Below, one piece after another: positions 1-5,487 of a DNA stretch of 5,732 nucleotides. The position numbers were made by a program, and so were the translations under genes. Positions within the stretch are counted from its first letter, which is position 1. Every line of letters begins with the position of its first letter. The stretch lies in NCBI GenBank assembly GCA_025352585.1, contig JANXTD010000754.1:1-5732 (forward strand), read 5' to 3'. The notes below the pieces were generated by a model, which was given only the letters and a program-made list of their open reading frames with translations, was not told the origin of the DNA and did not search any database. Source of the stretch: Fimbriiglobus sp. Its GTDB lineage: Bacteria; Planctomycetota; Planctomycetia; Gemmatales; Gemmataceae.

Positions 1-43
1 GTCGCGGAGAAAACCAAAACATGAGTTTGGTTTTCTCCGCGAC
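1..43. terminator. Perfect 18-bp inverted repeat, possible terminator of the small basic protein gene
   Basis: Arms at 1-18 and 26-43 are exact reverse complements (GTCGCGGAGAAAACCAAA and its complement) around a 7-base loop. The repeat lies about 50 bases past the stop of the minus-strand gene ending at 94, where an intrinsic terminator would be expected. A terminal U-run cannot be judged because the window ends here. The stem contains A/T tracts rather than being all GC, which stands out in this GC-rich DNA. A weaker stem (TCTCG 51-55 with CGAGA 60-64) lies between it and the gene. It could instead be a bidirectional terminator or a dispersed palindromic repeat. Confidence 0.55.
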
Positions 44-93
44 TCTTGCGTCTCGGCGGCGAGAGTCGTAGCTCGTTCAGCGCATCCGCTGGC

Positions 94-363
94 TTACGCC
101 TTGGCGGCTTTGGCCGGGGCGGGGGCGACGGCCTTCTTGGCGTCGGCCTCGGTGATGCGGTAACTCGGCGTGTCGAGCTTCGCGCTCAGGTAGCTCAGGA
201 TGCTCGGCGTGTAGGGGAACGTGCCCTTGGTCACGAGTTCCGCCATGCGTTTGTCGCGGTTCGACCGCTCCTTGCGCTTCAGCAGGCCGTTCTCCTGGCG
301 TGAGCGGCGGCCGTTGACGCGGTTGCGGTCCCCGCGGGTCGAAGTGGACATCCGTTCGGCCAT
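94..363 (-). CDS. Small, highly basic protein of unknown function (89 aa)
   Basis: I do not recognise a named family. The N-terminal half (about residues 6-40) is packed with Arg, Lys, Asn and Gln, including GDRNRVNGRRSRQ and LLKRKERSNRDKR. A more ordered segment follows (about 43-76, with KGTFPYTPSILSYLSAKLDT and PSYRITEADAKK). The tail is an Ala/Pro/Lys-rich stretch (AVAPAPAKAAKA). There is no signal peptide or membrane segment. The charge pattern resembles ribosome- or nucleic-acid-associated proteins, so RNA or DNA binding is an inference only. The start at 363 was chosen because GGAG (complement of 371-374) sits 7 bases upstream. The alternative ATG at 351 (MSTSTRG, 85 aa) has a weaker site. 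A TACAAT -10 element lies about 38 bases upstream and a hairpin lies downstream, so it looks like a single-gene transcript. Longer upstream extension of this frame is GC-driven shadow. Confidence 0.75.
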   Translation of the reverse strand: MAERMSTSTRGDRNRVNGRRSRQENGLLKRKERSNRDKRMAELVTKGTFPYTPSILSYLSAKLDTPSYRITEADAKKAVAPAPAKAAKA

Positions 364-400
364 GATCAGGCTCCGGGGCGTTGACGTGCGGAAAACGGCC

Positions 401-428
401 ATTGTAACGCCAACCGACGCGCCGGGAA
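401..428 (-). promoter_or_regulatory. Probable promoter of the small basic protein gene
   Basis: On the minus strand TACAAT (complement of 401-406) matches five of six bases of the -10 consensus. TTCCCG (complement of 423-428) lies 16 bases upstream as a poor -35 candidate. This would place the transcript start near 394, giving a leader of about 30 bases that contains the GGAG ribosome binding site. The -10 stands out in a very GC-rich background, but the -35 match is weak. Confidence 0.4.
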
Positions 429-512
429 GGGGGAACCCGCGCACGGATGCCGGCCGAGATCGGGTCACGCCGGCGGGCCGTTCTTCCGATAACAGGGGTA
501 GCGACGGTTCTC

Positions 513-517
513 GGAGG
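513..517 (+). promoter_or_regulatory. Ribosome binding site GGAGG for the TolC-like lipoprotein
   Basis: GGAGG lies 8 bases before the ATG at 526. This strong match to the anti-Shine-Dalgarno sequence fixes the start and places a signal peptide directly at the N-terminus. No convincing promoter was found between 430 and 512. Confidence 0.75.
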
Positions 518-525
518 TCGATCGG

Positions 526-1770
526 ATGCGCCGGTACGTGTGGGGAATCGGGCTGGCACTGGCCGTCGCGGCGGCCGGGTGCCGCGCGCCGCGGCCCGAC
601 CCCACGCCGACGACCCTCCCCGGCCCCGCGCTCGTCGAGGCCGCCCGCGTCGTGCCGGCCCCCGACTTGAGTGCCTTGCCCGCGATCCTTCCGGTCGCGG
701 CCAACCCCCCCGTGACGGCGAAGTACGTGTCGCTCAGCGCCGAGGAGTGCCTGCGCTCGGCCTGCACCCACGCGGCGCTCGCCCGCGGCATCCTGGCCGC
801 CGTGGACGGCAACCCGCGGCCCGGTTCGCACGCCCCCGCCAAGGCGGCCGTGGACGACCTGCGGCGGACGGTCGCCGGCGAGCTGGCCCGCGAGGCCCGC
901 AACCGCGCCGCCGGCGGGGCGCTGGAACTCTACTACCGCCTCCAGGAAGCCGAACTGCTCGCCGACTTGCTCGCGCGGAGTCTCGACGAAGTCGATGCGC
1001 TGGTGCGCGCCGCCGACACGCTGGCGGCCAACGGCTTCAGCGAGGCCCCCGAGGCGTTCGCCCTGCGCAAGTCGCAACTCGACCTCCGCGCCGAGCAGGT
1101 GAGCTTACGCGCCGGGGTCCGCCGCCTCAACGCCGAGTTGAAGCCGCTGCTGGGCCTCGAAGCGACCGCGGAAAACTTACTCCCGGCCGACGGCTTCCAG
1201 GTCGCGACTGACCAACTCGACCCCCACGCCGCCGTCGCCCACGCGCTGGCCGGGCGGGGGGACCTGCGGGCCGTCCGGGCGTTGCAGGTGGGCCTCGACA
1301 AGCAGACGGTGGACGCCGTGCGCCAGGCCGTCGCCGGACTGTTGCCGCCGCTCGGGGCGATCACCGCCGCGGCCAACACCTTCGCGCCGGGGTTGCGGGT
1401 GCTGCTGCCGTTCCTCCAGAAGACCGACGTGGAGAAGGTCCGCCGGCAGGTCAAGTTGCTGCAAGAGGACCGCGAGCGCGAGGTGGCGAAGGACGTGGTC
1501 GAGGCGGTGGACGACTACCACACGCAGCGCGACCGCCTGGCGGTGAGTCGCCGGCGCGTCGTCGTCGAGACGGCCCGCGTCGCCGACTTCACGGTGAAGC
1601 GGAACAACGGCCTGCCGGTGGAGACCGACTTGCGCAAGGCCCGGCTCGACTTGCTGGCGGCGGAGCGGGAGCAACTCAAGGACGCGTTCGCCTGGAAGCG
1701 GGCCGACGTGACCGTGCGGAAGCTCCTCGGCGGGCTGTGCGACGGCGAACCGGGCTGCGGCTGTCCGTGA
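526..1770 (+). CDS. TolC-like outer-membrane efflux family lipoprotein (414 aa)
   Basis: Residues 1-19 form a lipoprotein signal peptide: Arg-Arg, a hydrophobic core, then A16-A17-G18-C19, so Cys19 is the likely lipidated residue (the lipobox lacks the usual Leu at -3). A Pro-rich linker follows. The rest is almost entirely helical and coiled-coil-like, with two half-repeats typical of the outer-membrane factor (TolC/OEP) family. The first starts near residue 66 (YVSLSAEECLRSACTHAAL, resembling the family's L-S-L-x-E-A-x-x-x-A-L opening). The second includes AHALAGRGDLRAVRALQVGL at about 239-258, matching the family's ALxxRPDLRA signature. The length is close to the usual 400-480 aa, but the expected beta-barrel strands are hard to see. 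It ends in a Cys-rich tail (CDGEPGCGCP). No inner-membrane pump or adaptor gene is adjacent, so substrate and partners are unknown. A periplasmic or outer-membrane scaffold role is an alternative. Confidence 0.7.
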   Translation: MRRYVWGIGLALAVAAAGCRAPRPDPTPTTLPGPALVEAARVVPAPDLSALPAILPVAANPPVTAKYVSLSAEECLRSACTHAALARGILAAVDGNPRPGSHAPAKAAVDDLRRTVAGELAREARNRAAGGALELYYRLQEAELLADLLARSLDEVDALVRAADTLAANGFSEAPEAFALRKSQLDLRAEQVSLRAGVRRLNAELKPLLGLEATAENLLPADGFQVATDQLDPHAAVAHALAGRGDLRAVRALQVGLDKQTVDAVRQAVAGLLPPLGAITAAANTFAPGLRVLLPFLQKTDVEKVRRQVKLLQEDREREVAKDVVEAVDDYHTQRDRLAVSRRRVVVETARVADFTVKRNNGLPVETDLRKARLDLLAAEREQLKDAFAWKRADVTVRKLLGGLCDGEPGCGCP

Positions 1771-1774
1771 GGAC

Positions 1775-1802
1775 CGGGTGTCGGGTATCGGGTGTCGGGT
1801 AT
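1775..1802. repeat. 14-bp tandem repeat, two exact copies
   Basis: CGGGTGTCGGGTAT occurs twice head to tail (1775-1788 and 1789-1802), starting 5 bases after the lipoprotein stop codon. Each unit is itself a degenerate doubled heptamer (CGGGTGT / CGGGTAT). The repeat sits between convergent genes and has no coding frame of its own. Confidence 0.85.
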
Positions 1803-1867
1803 GGCAGAAAAATGTGATCGCGATGCCGCGATGCCGAGAGGGCTGGTTTGCCCACACCCGACACCCG
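1789..1867. repeat. 12-bp inverted repeat between convergent genes
   Basis: CGGGTGTCGGGT (1789-1800) is the exact reverse complement of ACCCGACACCCG (1856-1867). The 55-base interior is relatively A/T-containing and includes an 8-bp direct doubling of GCGATGCC (1820-1835). Its position between two gene ends would suit a bidirectional transcription stop, although there is no U-run on either side. It may equally be a copy of a dispersed intergenic repeat. Confidence 0.6.
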
Positions 1868-1910
1868 CCCTCGGTGCCGGGAATCGATGACGACGCCGCG
1901 CGGGGTGAGG

Positions 1911-2603
1911 TCAGCCGGAGATGTCGAAGGCCCCGCGCATGGCGGCGTAGCATTCGCACGAGGCCGCTTCGAGGCCGGGGCGGTCGAGGATCTTGACGTG
2001 GCCGTGGCGGTAGGCGATCAGCCCGGCGGTCTGGAGCGTGCCGGCCGCGACGGTGACCGTCGCGCGGCGGACCCCGAGCATCGTGGCGAGGAACTCTTGG
2101 GTGAGCGGGAACTCGTCGGCCCCGACGCGGTCGCGGCACATCAGCAGCCAGCGGGCGCAGCGCTCGTTGACCGCGTGCAGGGCGTTGCAGGCGATCAGGT
2201 GGGCCGACGTGGCCAGGACCGACCGGGTGTAGTTGTGCACGATCGCCGTGAGGACGCCGCCGCGGGCGACCTCGGCCACGAACTCCGCGGCCGGCAGTCG
2301 CCGGCAGACGCAGGGCGGGATCTGGCAGAAGACGTCTTCGACACTGCGGGTCGCGCCGAGGAAGGTCGAGTAGCCGAGCATCCCCTCCCCGCCGGTGGCC
2401 GCGACTTCGGCCGTCGAGCCGTCGAGCAGGATCATGACCGACGACATGACCCCGCAGCGCGGGAAGTAGACGGCGTCGAGCGCGGCCCCAGGGCGGTAGG
2501 CGTTGCCGCGGTGCTCGAAGGTGACGTCGGTCATGCGGGCGGTCAGGCGGGCGTAGTCTTGCGGCGGCAAGGCGCTGAGGAGCCGGTTTTCCGATGGGGG
2601 CAT
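1911..2603 (-). CDS. Crp/Fnr-family transcriptional regulator (230 aa)
   Basis: A cytoplasmic DNA-binding regulator. Residues about 5-115 form a cyclic-nucleotide-binding-type beta roll with the VYFPRCGVMS, DGSTAEVAATGGEGMLG and FLGATRS motifs. About 120-155 is the dimerisation helix, with the AACNALHAVxERxARWLL-type signature (here IACNALHAVNERCARWLLMC). About 165-205 is the Crp-type winged helix-turn-helix (LTQEFLATMLGVRRATVTVA, then GLIAYRHGHVKILD). The E. coli CRP phosphate-binding motif (RGE...RSA) is not present. The family variant seen here has no generally known ligand, so cAMP should not be assumed. It has several Cys residues, but no Fnr-type N-terminal cluster. The ATG at 2603 was chosen because family homology begins at once (ENRLLSALPPQDYARL). 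A GTG at 2663 would add 20 low-complexity residues. Neither start has a strong ribosome binding site. It diverges from mutM, and its target genes cannot be read from the window. Confidence 0.9.
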   Translation of the reverse strand: MPPSENRLLSALPPQDYARLTARMTDVTFEHRGNAYRPGAALDAVYFPRCGVMSSVMILLDGSTAEVAATGGEGMLGYSTFLGATRSVEDVFCQIPPCVCRRLPAAEFVAEVARGGVLTAIVHNYTRSVLATSAHLIACNALHAVNERCARWLLMCRDRVGADEFPLTQEFLATMLGVRRATVTVAAGTLQTAGLIAYRHGHVKILDRPGLEAASCECYAAMRGAFDISG

Positions 2604-2683
2604 TCGCGGACTCGGGGCAACGGACCGGCGAGACGGCCGTGAGTCACGGGGTGCCGGTGGCACCTTGTTGAGCGGAGGTTATA

Positions 2684-2692
2684 GTATCTTAC
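2684..2692 (-). promoter_or_regulatory. GTAAGATAC motif upstream of the Crp/Fnr gene
   Basis: The minus strand reads GTAAGATAC, followed by ACTATAACC, in a locally A/T-rich island. TAAGAT or the overlapping GATACT/TATAAC hexamers could serve as a -10 element for the regulator gene, whose start lies about 80 bases downstream. TAGACC lies 17 bases before GATACT as a possible -35. The identical nonamer faces the other way before mutM at 2781-2789. Promoter function is inferred. Confidence 0.4.
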
Positions 2693-2780
2693 TCACGAGG
2701 GCGTCGGTCTACGGCACGCTAACGTACCGAGGCGGGGCTTTCGGCGAAGTTGGCCGCGCCGCCGCTCGATTCGCCGCCGC

Positions 2781-2789
2781 GTAAGATAC
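2781..2789 (+). promoter_or_regulatory. GTAAGATAC motif upstream of mutM
   Basis: GTAAGATAC lies 30 bases before the mutM ATG. TAAGAT (2782-2787) is a plausible -10-like hexamer, matching four of six consensus bases and preceded by G. No -35 hexamer is visible at 16-18 bases. It is an exact copy of the motif at 2684-2692 on the other strand, so the two point outward towards their respective genes. Confidence 0.4.
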
Positions 2790-2819
2790 CCCCGTCGGCG
2801 CGAAACGGGGGGGCGGGCA

Positions 2820-3650
2820 ATGCCGGAACTGCCGGAGGTCGAGACGGTCGTGCGCGACCTGCGGCCCCTCGTCGTCGGCCGCACCGTCCTGGGCGTCGAG
2901 GTCGGCGACCGGGCGTTGCGCAAGCCGTGGGACGCCGCCTGGGTGGGGCGACTGGCCGGGGTGACGATCGAATCGATCCGCCGGCGCGGCAAGTGGATTC
3001 TGCTCGACCTGTCCGGCGGGGCGCGGCTCATCGTCCACCTCGGCATGACCGGCCAGTTCACCGCCGTGCCGACGCTGGCGCTACGGCCCGACCACCTGCA
3101 CGTCGTGTTCACCCTCAGCGGCCTCGTCGAGTTGCGCTACCGCGACATCCGCCGCTTCGGCAGCGTCGTCCTCGTGGCCGACGAGGCGACGGCGATGGCC
3201 AGCCTCGACGCCAAACTCGGCCCCGAGCCGTTCGACATCCCGCCCGACGGCTTCCACGCCGCGGTCACCGGCACGGCCCGCACGCTCAAGGCGCTGTTGC
3301 TCGACCAGTCGCTCGTGGCGGGGGTCGGCAACATCTACGCCGACGAGGCGCTGCACCGCGCGAAGCTGCACCCCGAGACGCGCGGCACACAGTTGACGCG
3401 GCCGCAGGTGAATCGGCTGCGCGAGGCGATCACGGCGGTGATTACGCACGCGATCGAGAAGCGCGGGTCGTCGATCCGCGACTACGTCGGCGGCTCGGGG
3501 CTGAAGGGCGGCTTCCAGGACGAGTTCCGCGCCTACGGCCGCACCGGCGAGCCGTGCCCGACGTGCGGCGTCCCGATCGAGCGCGTGCGCGTGGCCGGCC
3601 GGTCGTCGCACTTTTGCCCGCAGTGCCAGCGCGTGGCGAAGTCTCGTTAG
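2820..3650 (+). CDS. mutM: Formamidopyrimidine-DNA glycosylase (Fpg/MutM, 276 aa)
   Basis: A bifunctional base-excision repair enzyme. It removes 8-oxoguanine and formamidopyrimidines from DNA, then cleaves the strand by beta/delta-elimination. The N-terminus MPELPEVETV carries the catalytic Pro2 (exposed after Met removal) and Glu3. Lys58 in RRRGKW is the conserved catalytic-site lysine. His73 and Met76 (IVHLGMTGQF) with Arg111 and Phe113 (RDIRRFG) fit the DNA-intercalating residues. GVGNIYADEALHRAKLHP (about 168-185), with Asn171, is the helix-two-turn-helix signature. A C-terminal zinc finger is complete: Cys246-x2-Cys249 and Cys266-x2-Cys269, with Arg261 in its beta hairpin. All key residues are present and the length is normal, so the enzyme should be active. 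The start is fixed by the required PELPE N-terminus; the upstream sequence is G-rich (GGGGGGCGGG) rather than a clean GGAGG. The last codons and the stop lie in the arm of the inverted repeat at 3646-3772. Confidence 0.97.
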   Translation: MPELPEVETVVRDLRPLVVGRTVLGVEVGDRALRKPWDAAWVGRLAGVTIESIRRRGKWILLDLSGGARLIVHLGMTGQFTAVPTLALRPDHLHVVFTLSGLVELRYRDIRRFGSVVLVADEATAMASLDAKLGPEPFDIPPDGFHAAVTGTARTLKALLLDQSLVAGVGNIYADEALHRAKLHPETRGTQLTRPQVNRLREAITAVITHAIEKRGSSIRDYVGGSGLKGGFQDEFRAYGRTGEPCPTCGVPIERVRVAGRSSHFCPQCQRVAKSR

Positions 3651-3772
3651 CCGGACGCGCCAGCGACGGGAGCAAATCCCGGTGGGCAGCGCTGGTGCGG
3701 GAAGACGTAGCCGTCATGACCCGTCGGCGATGTCCACGACCTTTGCTCCCGTCGCTGGCGCGTCCGGCTAAC
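3646..3772. repeat. 127-bp element with perfect 31-bp terminal inverted repeats
   Basis: Arm 3646-3676 (begins GTTAGCCGGACGCGCC, ends GGGAGCAAA) is the exact reverse complement of 3742-3772 (begins TTTGCTCCC, ends GGCTAAC). They are separated by 65 bases with only a small internal stem (TCCCG 3677-3681 with CGGGA 3698-3702). The left arm starts inside the Arg276 codon of mutM and supplies its TAG stop. The right arm ends 50 bases before the kinase ATG. A perfect pairing this long cannot be chance. It resembles a MITE-like or dispersed palindromic element, and as RNA it would form a long hairpin that could block readthrough or protect the mutM 3' end. There is no U-run and no clear target-site duplication in the flanks. 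It contains no credible gene. Confidence 0.85.
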
Positions 3773-3787
3773 AAGAGTCGCCACCGC

Positions 3788-3793
3788 TATCAT
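3788..3793 (+). promoter_or_regulatory. Possible -10 element for the sensor kinase
   Basis: TATCAT matches five of six consensus bases and lies 29 bases before the kinase ATG, just outside the right arm of the inverted repeat. No -35 hexamer is evident at 16-18 bases, since that position falls inside the repeat arm. GGAG at 3807-3810 is the likely ribosome binding site, 12 bases before the ATG. Confidence 0.25.
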
Positions 3794-3822
3794 GCCAGCA
3801 CCCCCCGGAGAACCGCGTTCGC

Positions 3823-5487
3823 ATGGCGTCGCCCCCTACCCGCCACGCCTCGGACGGCCTCAGCGTCGAGACGAAGTTCCGCGCGCTGCTGGGCGTCAGC
3901 GTGCTGTCGCTCATGGTGCTGAGCTTCTGGCTCTACGCGCGGCAAACCGAGGGCCTCGCCTACGACCAACTCGCGCAGACCGGCCGGGCGCTCGTGTCGC
4001 CGATCGTGACGCGGGTCCACGTCCGCGGCGAACTCAAGGAGGCGGTCGCGGGGTTCCAGCAACTCACCGAGGAGAAGTGGCCGGAGAACCTCAAGCGCTA
4101 CTCGTTCCGGCTGATCCGGCCCAACGCCGTGAAGCCCGAGAACCTCACGCCCGTCGAGGACCTGGCGATCCTGGCCGAGTTGAAGGCCAACCCCGAACTG
4201 CCGGAGGCGACGCGCACCGTCGTGGGCGAGCGGGCCTACCTGTACTACGGGGCGATCCGGGCCGGGGCGTCGTGCGTCGGCTGCCACCGCTCCCCGCAAC
4301 GCCTCGCCGACTACCTCGACGTGCCGGTGACCGACCCCGCCGTGACGAACCTCGCCGAGCCGGACTTGCAAGCCGGCGAGTTGATGGCCGTCGTGCGCGT
4401 GCAACTCTCGACCGACCTCATCGAGGACGGCCTGCACGTCAACCGCGCCATCCTGTTCACCTTCGCCGTCGGGACCACGCTGGCGATTCTGGTCAGCAGC
4501 TACGCCATCGTCCGCTACCTCGTGGTGCGGCCGGTGCGGCACCTCAAGAGTGTCGCCGACGCCATCGCCGCGGGGCAACTCAACCTGCGCTCCGAGATCC
4601 AGACCGGCGACGAGTTCGAGGACTTTTCGGAGGCGTTCAACCGCATGTTGCGCAACCTCACCGAGGCCCAGATGCGCAACCGCGACCTCATCGCCACGCT
4701 GGCGAAGCAGATCGACCAGTTCGGCAGCCTGAACATGGCGCTCAACGAGTCGAACCGCCTCAAGGGCGACTTCCTCTCGACGATGTCGCACGAACTCCGC
4801 ACCCCCCTGAACAGCATCATCGGCTTCAGCGAGGTGCTGGTCGCCGACGCCACCCTGACGGCCAAGCAGTCGCGCTACGCCGGCAACATCATGACCAGCG
4901 GCCAGCAGTTGCTCGTGCTGATCAACGACATCCTCGACCTCGCCAAGCTCGAGGCCGGCAAGCTGCGGCTGCGCGTCGATCCGCTGTCCCTGCCGGACCT
5001 CGTCGAGCAGGCGGCGGCGATGGACCGGCCGGCGGCGGAGAAGAAGGGGATCGAGCTGCGCGTCACCGTCACGCCGCACGCGCCGGGCGAGGTGCGGCAG
5101 GACGGCGGCAAGCTGCGGCAGGTGCTGGCGAACCTCGTGTCGAACGCCATTAAGTTCACGCCGGAGGGCGGCCGCGTCACCGTCAGTGGCGGCGTCGAAG
5201 GTGGTACGTTAACGCTGAGCGTGGCCGACACGGGGGTCGGCATCGCGCCGGCGGAGCAGGTGTCGATCTTCGACAAGTTCCGCCAGGCGTCGAACCCCCT
5301 GACGCGCGAGCAGGGCGGCACCGGGCTGGGGCTGTCGATCGTCCGCGAGTTGTGCAAGTTACTCGGCGGCGACGTGACCTTGCACAGCGACCTGGGCCGC
5401 GGCACGACGTTCACGGTGACCGTCCCGGCCCAGTTGACGACCCCGGACCAACCCGAGGAGCCGCCCGCCGATGCCGACCTTCCCTGA
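3823..5487 (+). CDS. Membrane sensor histidine kinase with periplasmic haem-c (Tll0287-like/DUF3365) domain (554 aa)
   Basis: An inner-membrane two-component sensor kinase. Residues about 19-39 are the first membrane helix. About 45-205 form a periplasmic domain resembling Tll0287-like (DUF3365), with a single c-type haem motif, Cys151-Val-Gly-Cys154-His155, after YLYYGAIRAGAS. About 209-235 is the second membrane helix. HAMP follows (about 231-280, VRPVRHLKSVADAIAAG), then a coiled linker. HisKA spans about 314-380, with the H-box MSHELRTP and phosphoacceptor His323. The HATPase domain (about 427-535) has N-box NLVSNAIKFT (Asn441), G1 DTGVGI (469-474), F-box FDKFRQ and G2 GGTGLGL (498-504). 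All catalytic boxes are intact, and there is no receiver domain. Haem attachment implies redox or small-gas sensing and needs cytochrome c maturation in the periplasm; the ligand is inferred, not seen. No response regulator is adjacent. The 3' end overlaps pyrF by 17 bp. The ATG at 3823 puts a short cytoplasmic N-terminus before helix 1. Confidence 0.93.
   Translation: MASPPTRHASDGLSVETKFRALLGVSVLSLMVLSFWLYARQTEGLAYDQLAQTGRALVSPIVTRVHVRGELKEAVAGFQQLTEEKWPENLKRYSFRLIRPNAVKPENLTPVEDLAILAELKANPELPEATRTVVGERAYLYYGAIRAGASCVGCHRSPQRLADYLDVPVTDPAVTNLAEPDLQAGELMAVVRVQLSTDLIEDGLHVNRAILFTFAVGTTLAILVSSYAIVRYLVVRPVRHLKSVADAIAAGQLNLRSEIQTGDEFEDFSEAFNRMLRNLTEAQMRNRDLIATLAKQIDQFGSLNMALNESNRLKGDFLSTMSHELRTPLNSIIGFSEVLVADATLTAKQSRYAGNIMTSGQQLLVLINDILDLAKLEAGKLRLRVDPLSLPDLVEQAAAMDRPAAEKKGIELRVTVTPHAPGEVRQDGGKLRQVLANLVSNAIKFTPEGGRVTVSGGVEGGTLTLSVADTGVGIAPAEQVSIFDKFRQASNPLTREQGGTGLGLSIVRELCKLLGGDVTLHSDLGRGTTFTVTVPAQLTTPDQPEEPPADADLP
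5455..5460 (+). promoter_or_regulatory. Ribosome binding site for pyrF inside the kinase gene
   Basis: GAGGAG lies 10 bases before the pyrF ATG, within the Pro/Glu-rich C-terminal codons of the kinase. It supports both the pyrF start and translation from a shared mRNA. Confidence 0.55.

Noticed and set aside
430..512. Promoter for the TolC-like lipoprotein
   Set aside because: GATAAC near 488-493 resembles a weak -10, but no paired -35 exists and the spacing is unsupported.
364..1077. Long N-terminal extension of the small basic protein (327 aa in total)
   Set aside because: The extension is antisense to the lipoprotein gene and crosses its ribosome binding site. A strong GGAG and a TACAAT element support starting at 363 instead.
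2604..2663. GTG start at 2663 for the Crp/Fnr regulator (250 aa)
   Set aside because: The extra 20 residues are Pro/Arg/Ser-rich with no family similarity, and there is no ribosome binding site before the GTG. Family similarity begins right after the ATG at 2603.
3442..3774. 110-aa minus-strand frame starting in the inverted repeat
   Set aside because: Its first residues (AGRASDGSK) are the inverted-repeat arm translated, and the plus-strand shadow shows the same string. The rest is antisense to mutM.
3636..3782. Target-site duplication around the 31-bp inverted repeats
   Set aside because: The flanks (GCGAAGTCTC on the left, AAGAGTCGCC on the right) share no exact direct repeat of useful length, so no duplication can be claimed.
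3790..5079. 429-aa open frame on the minus strand
   Set aside because: It is antisense to the well-supported sensor kinase. Its composition is Arg/Gly/Val/Asp-rich with no domain motifs, as expected from GC-rich third positions of the real gene.
3792..5153. 453-aa plus-strand open frame overlapping the kinase
   Set aside because: It is an out-of-frame shadow rich in Arg, Ala and Pro. The alternative frame carries every histidine-kinase motif.
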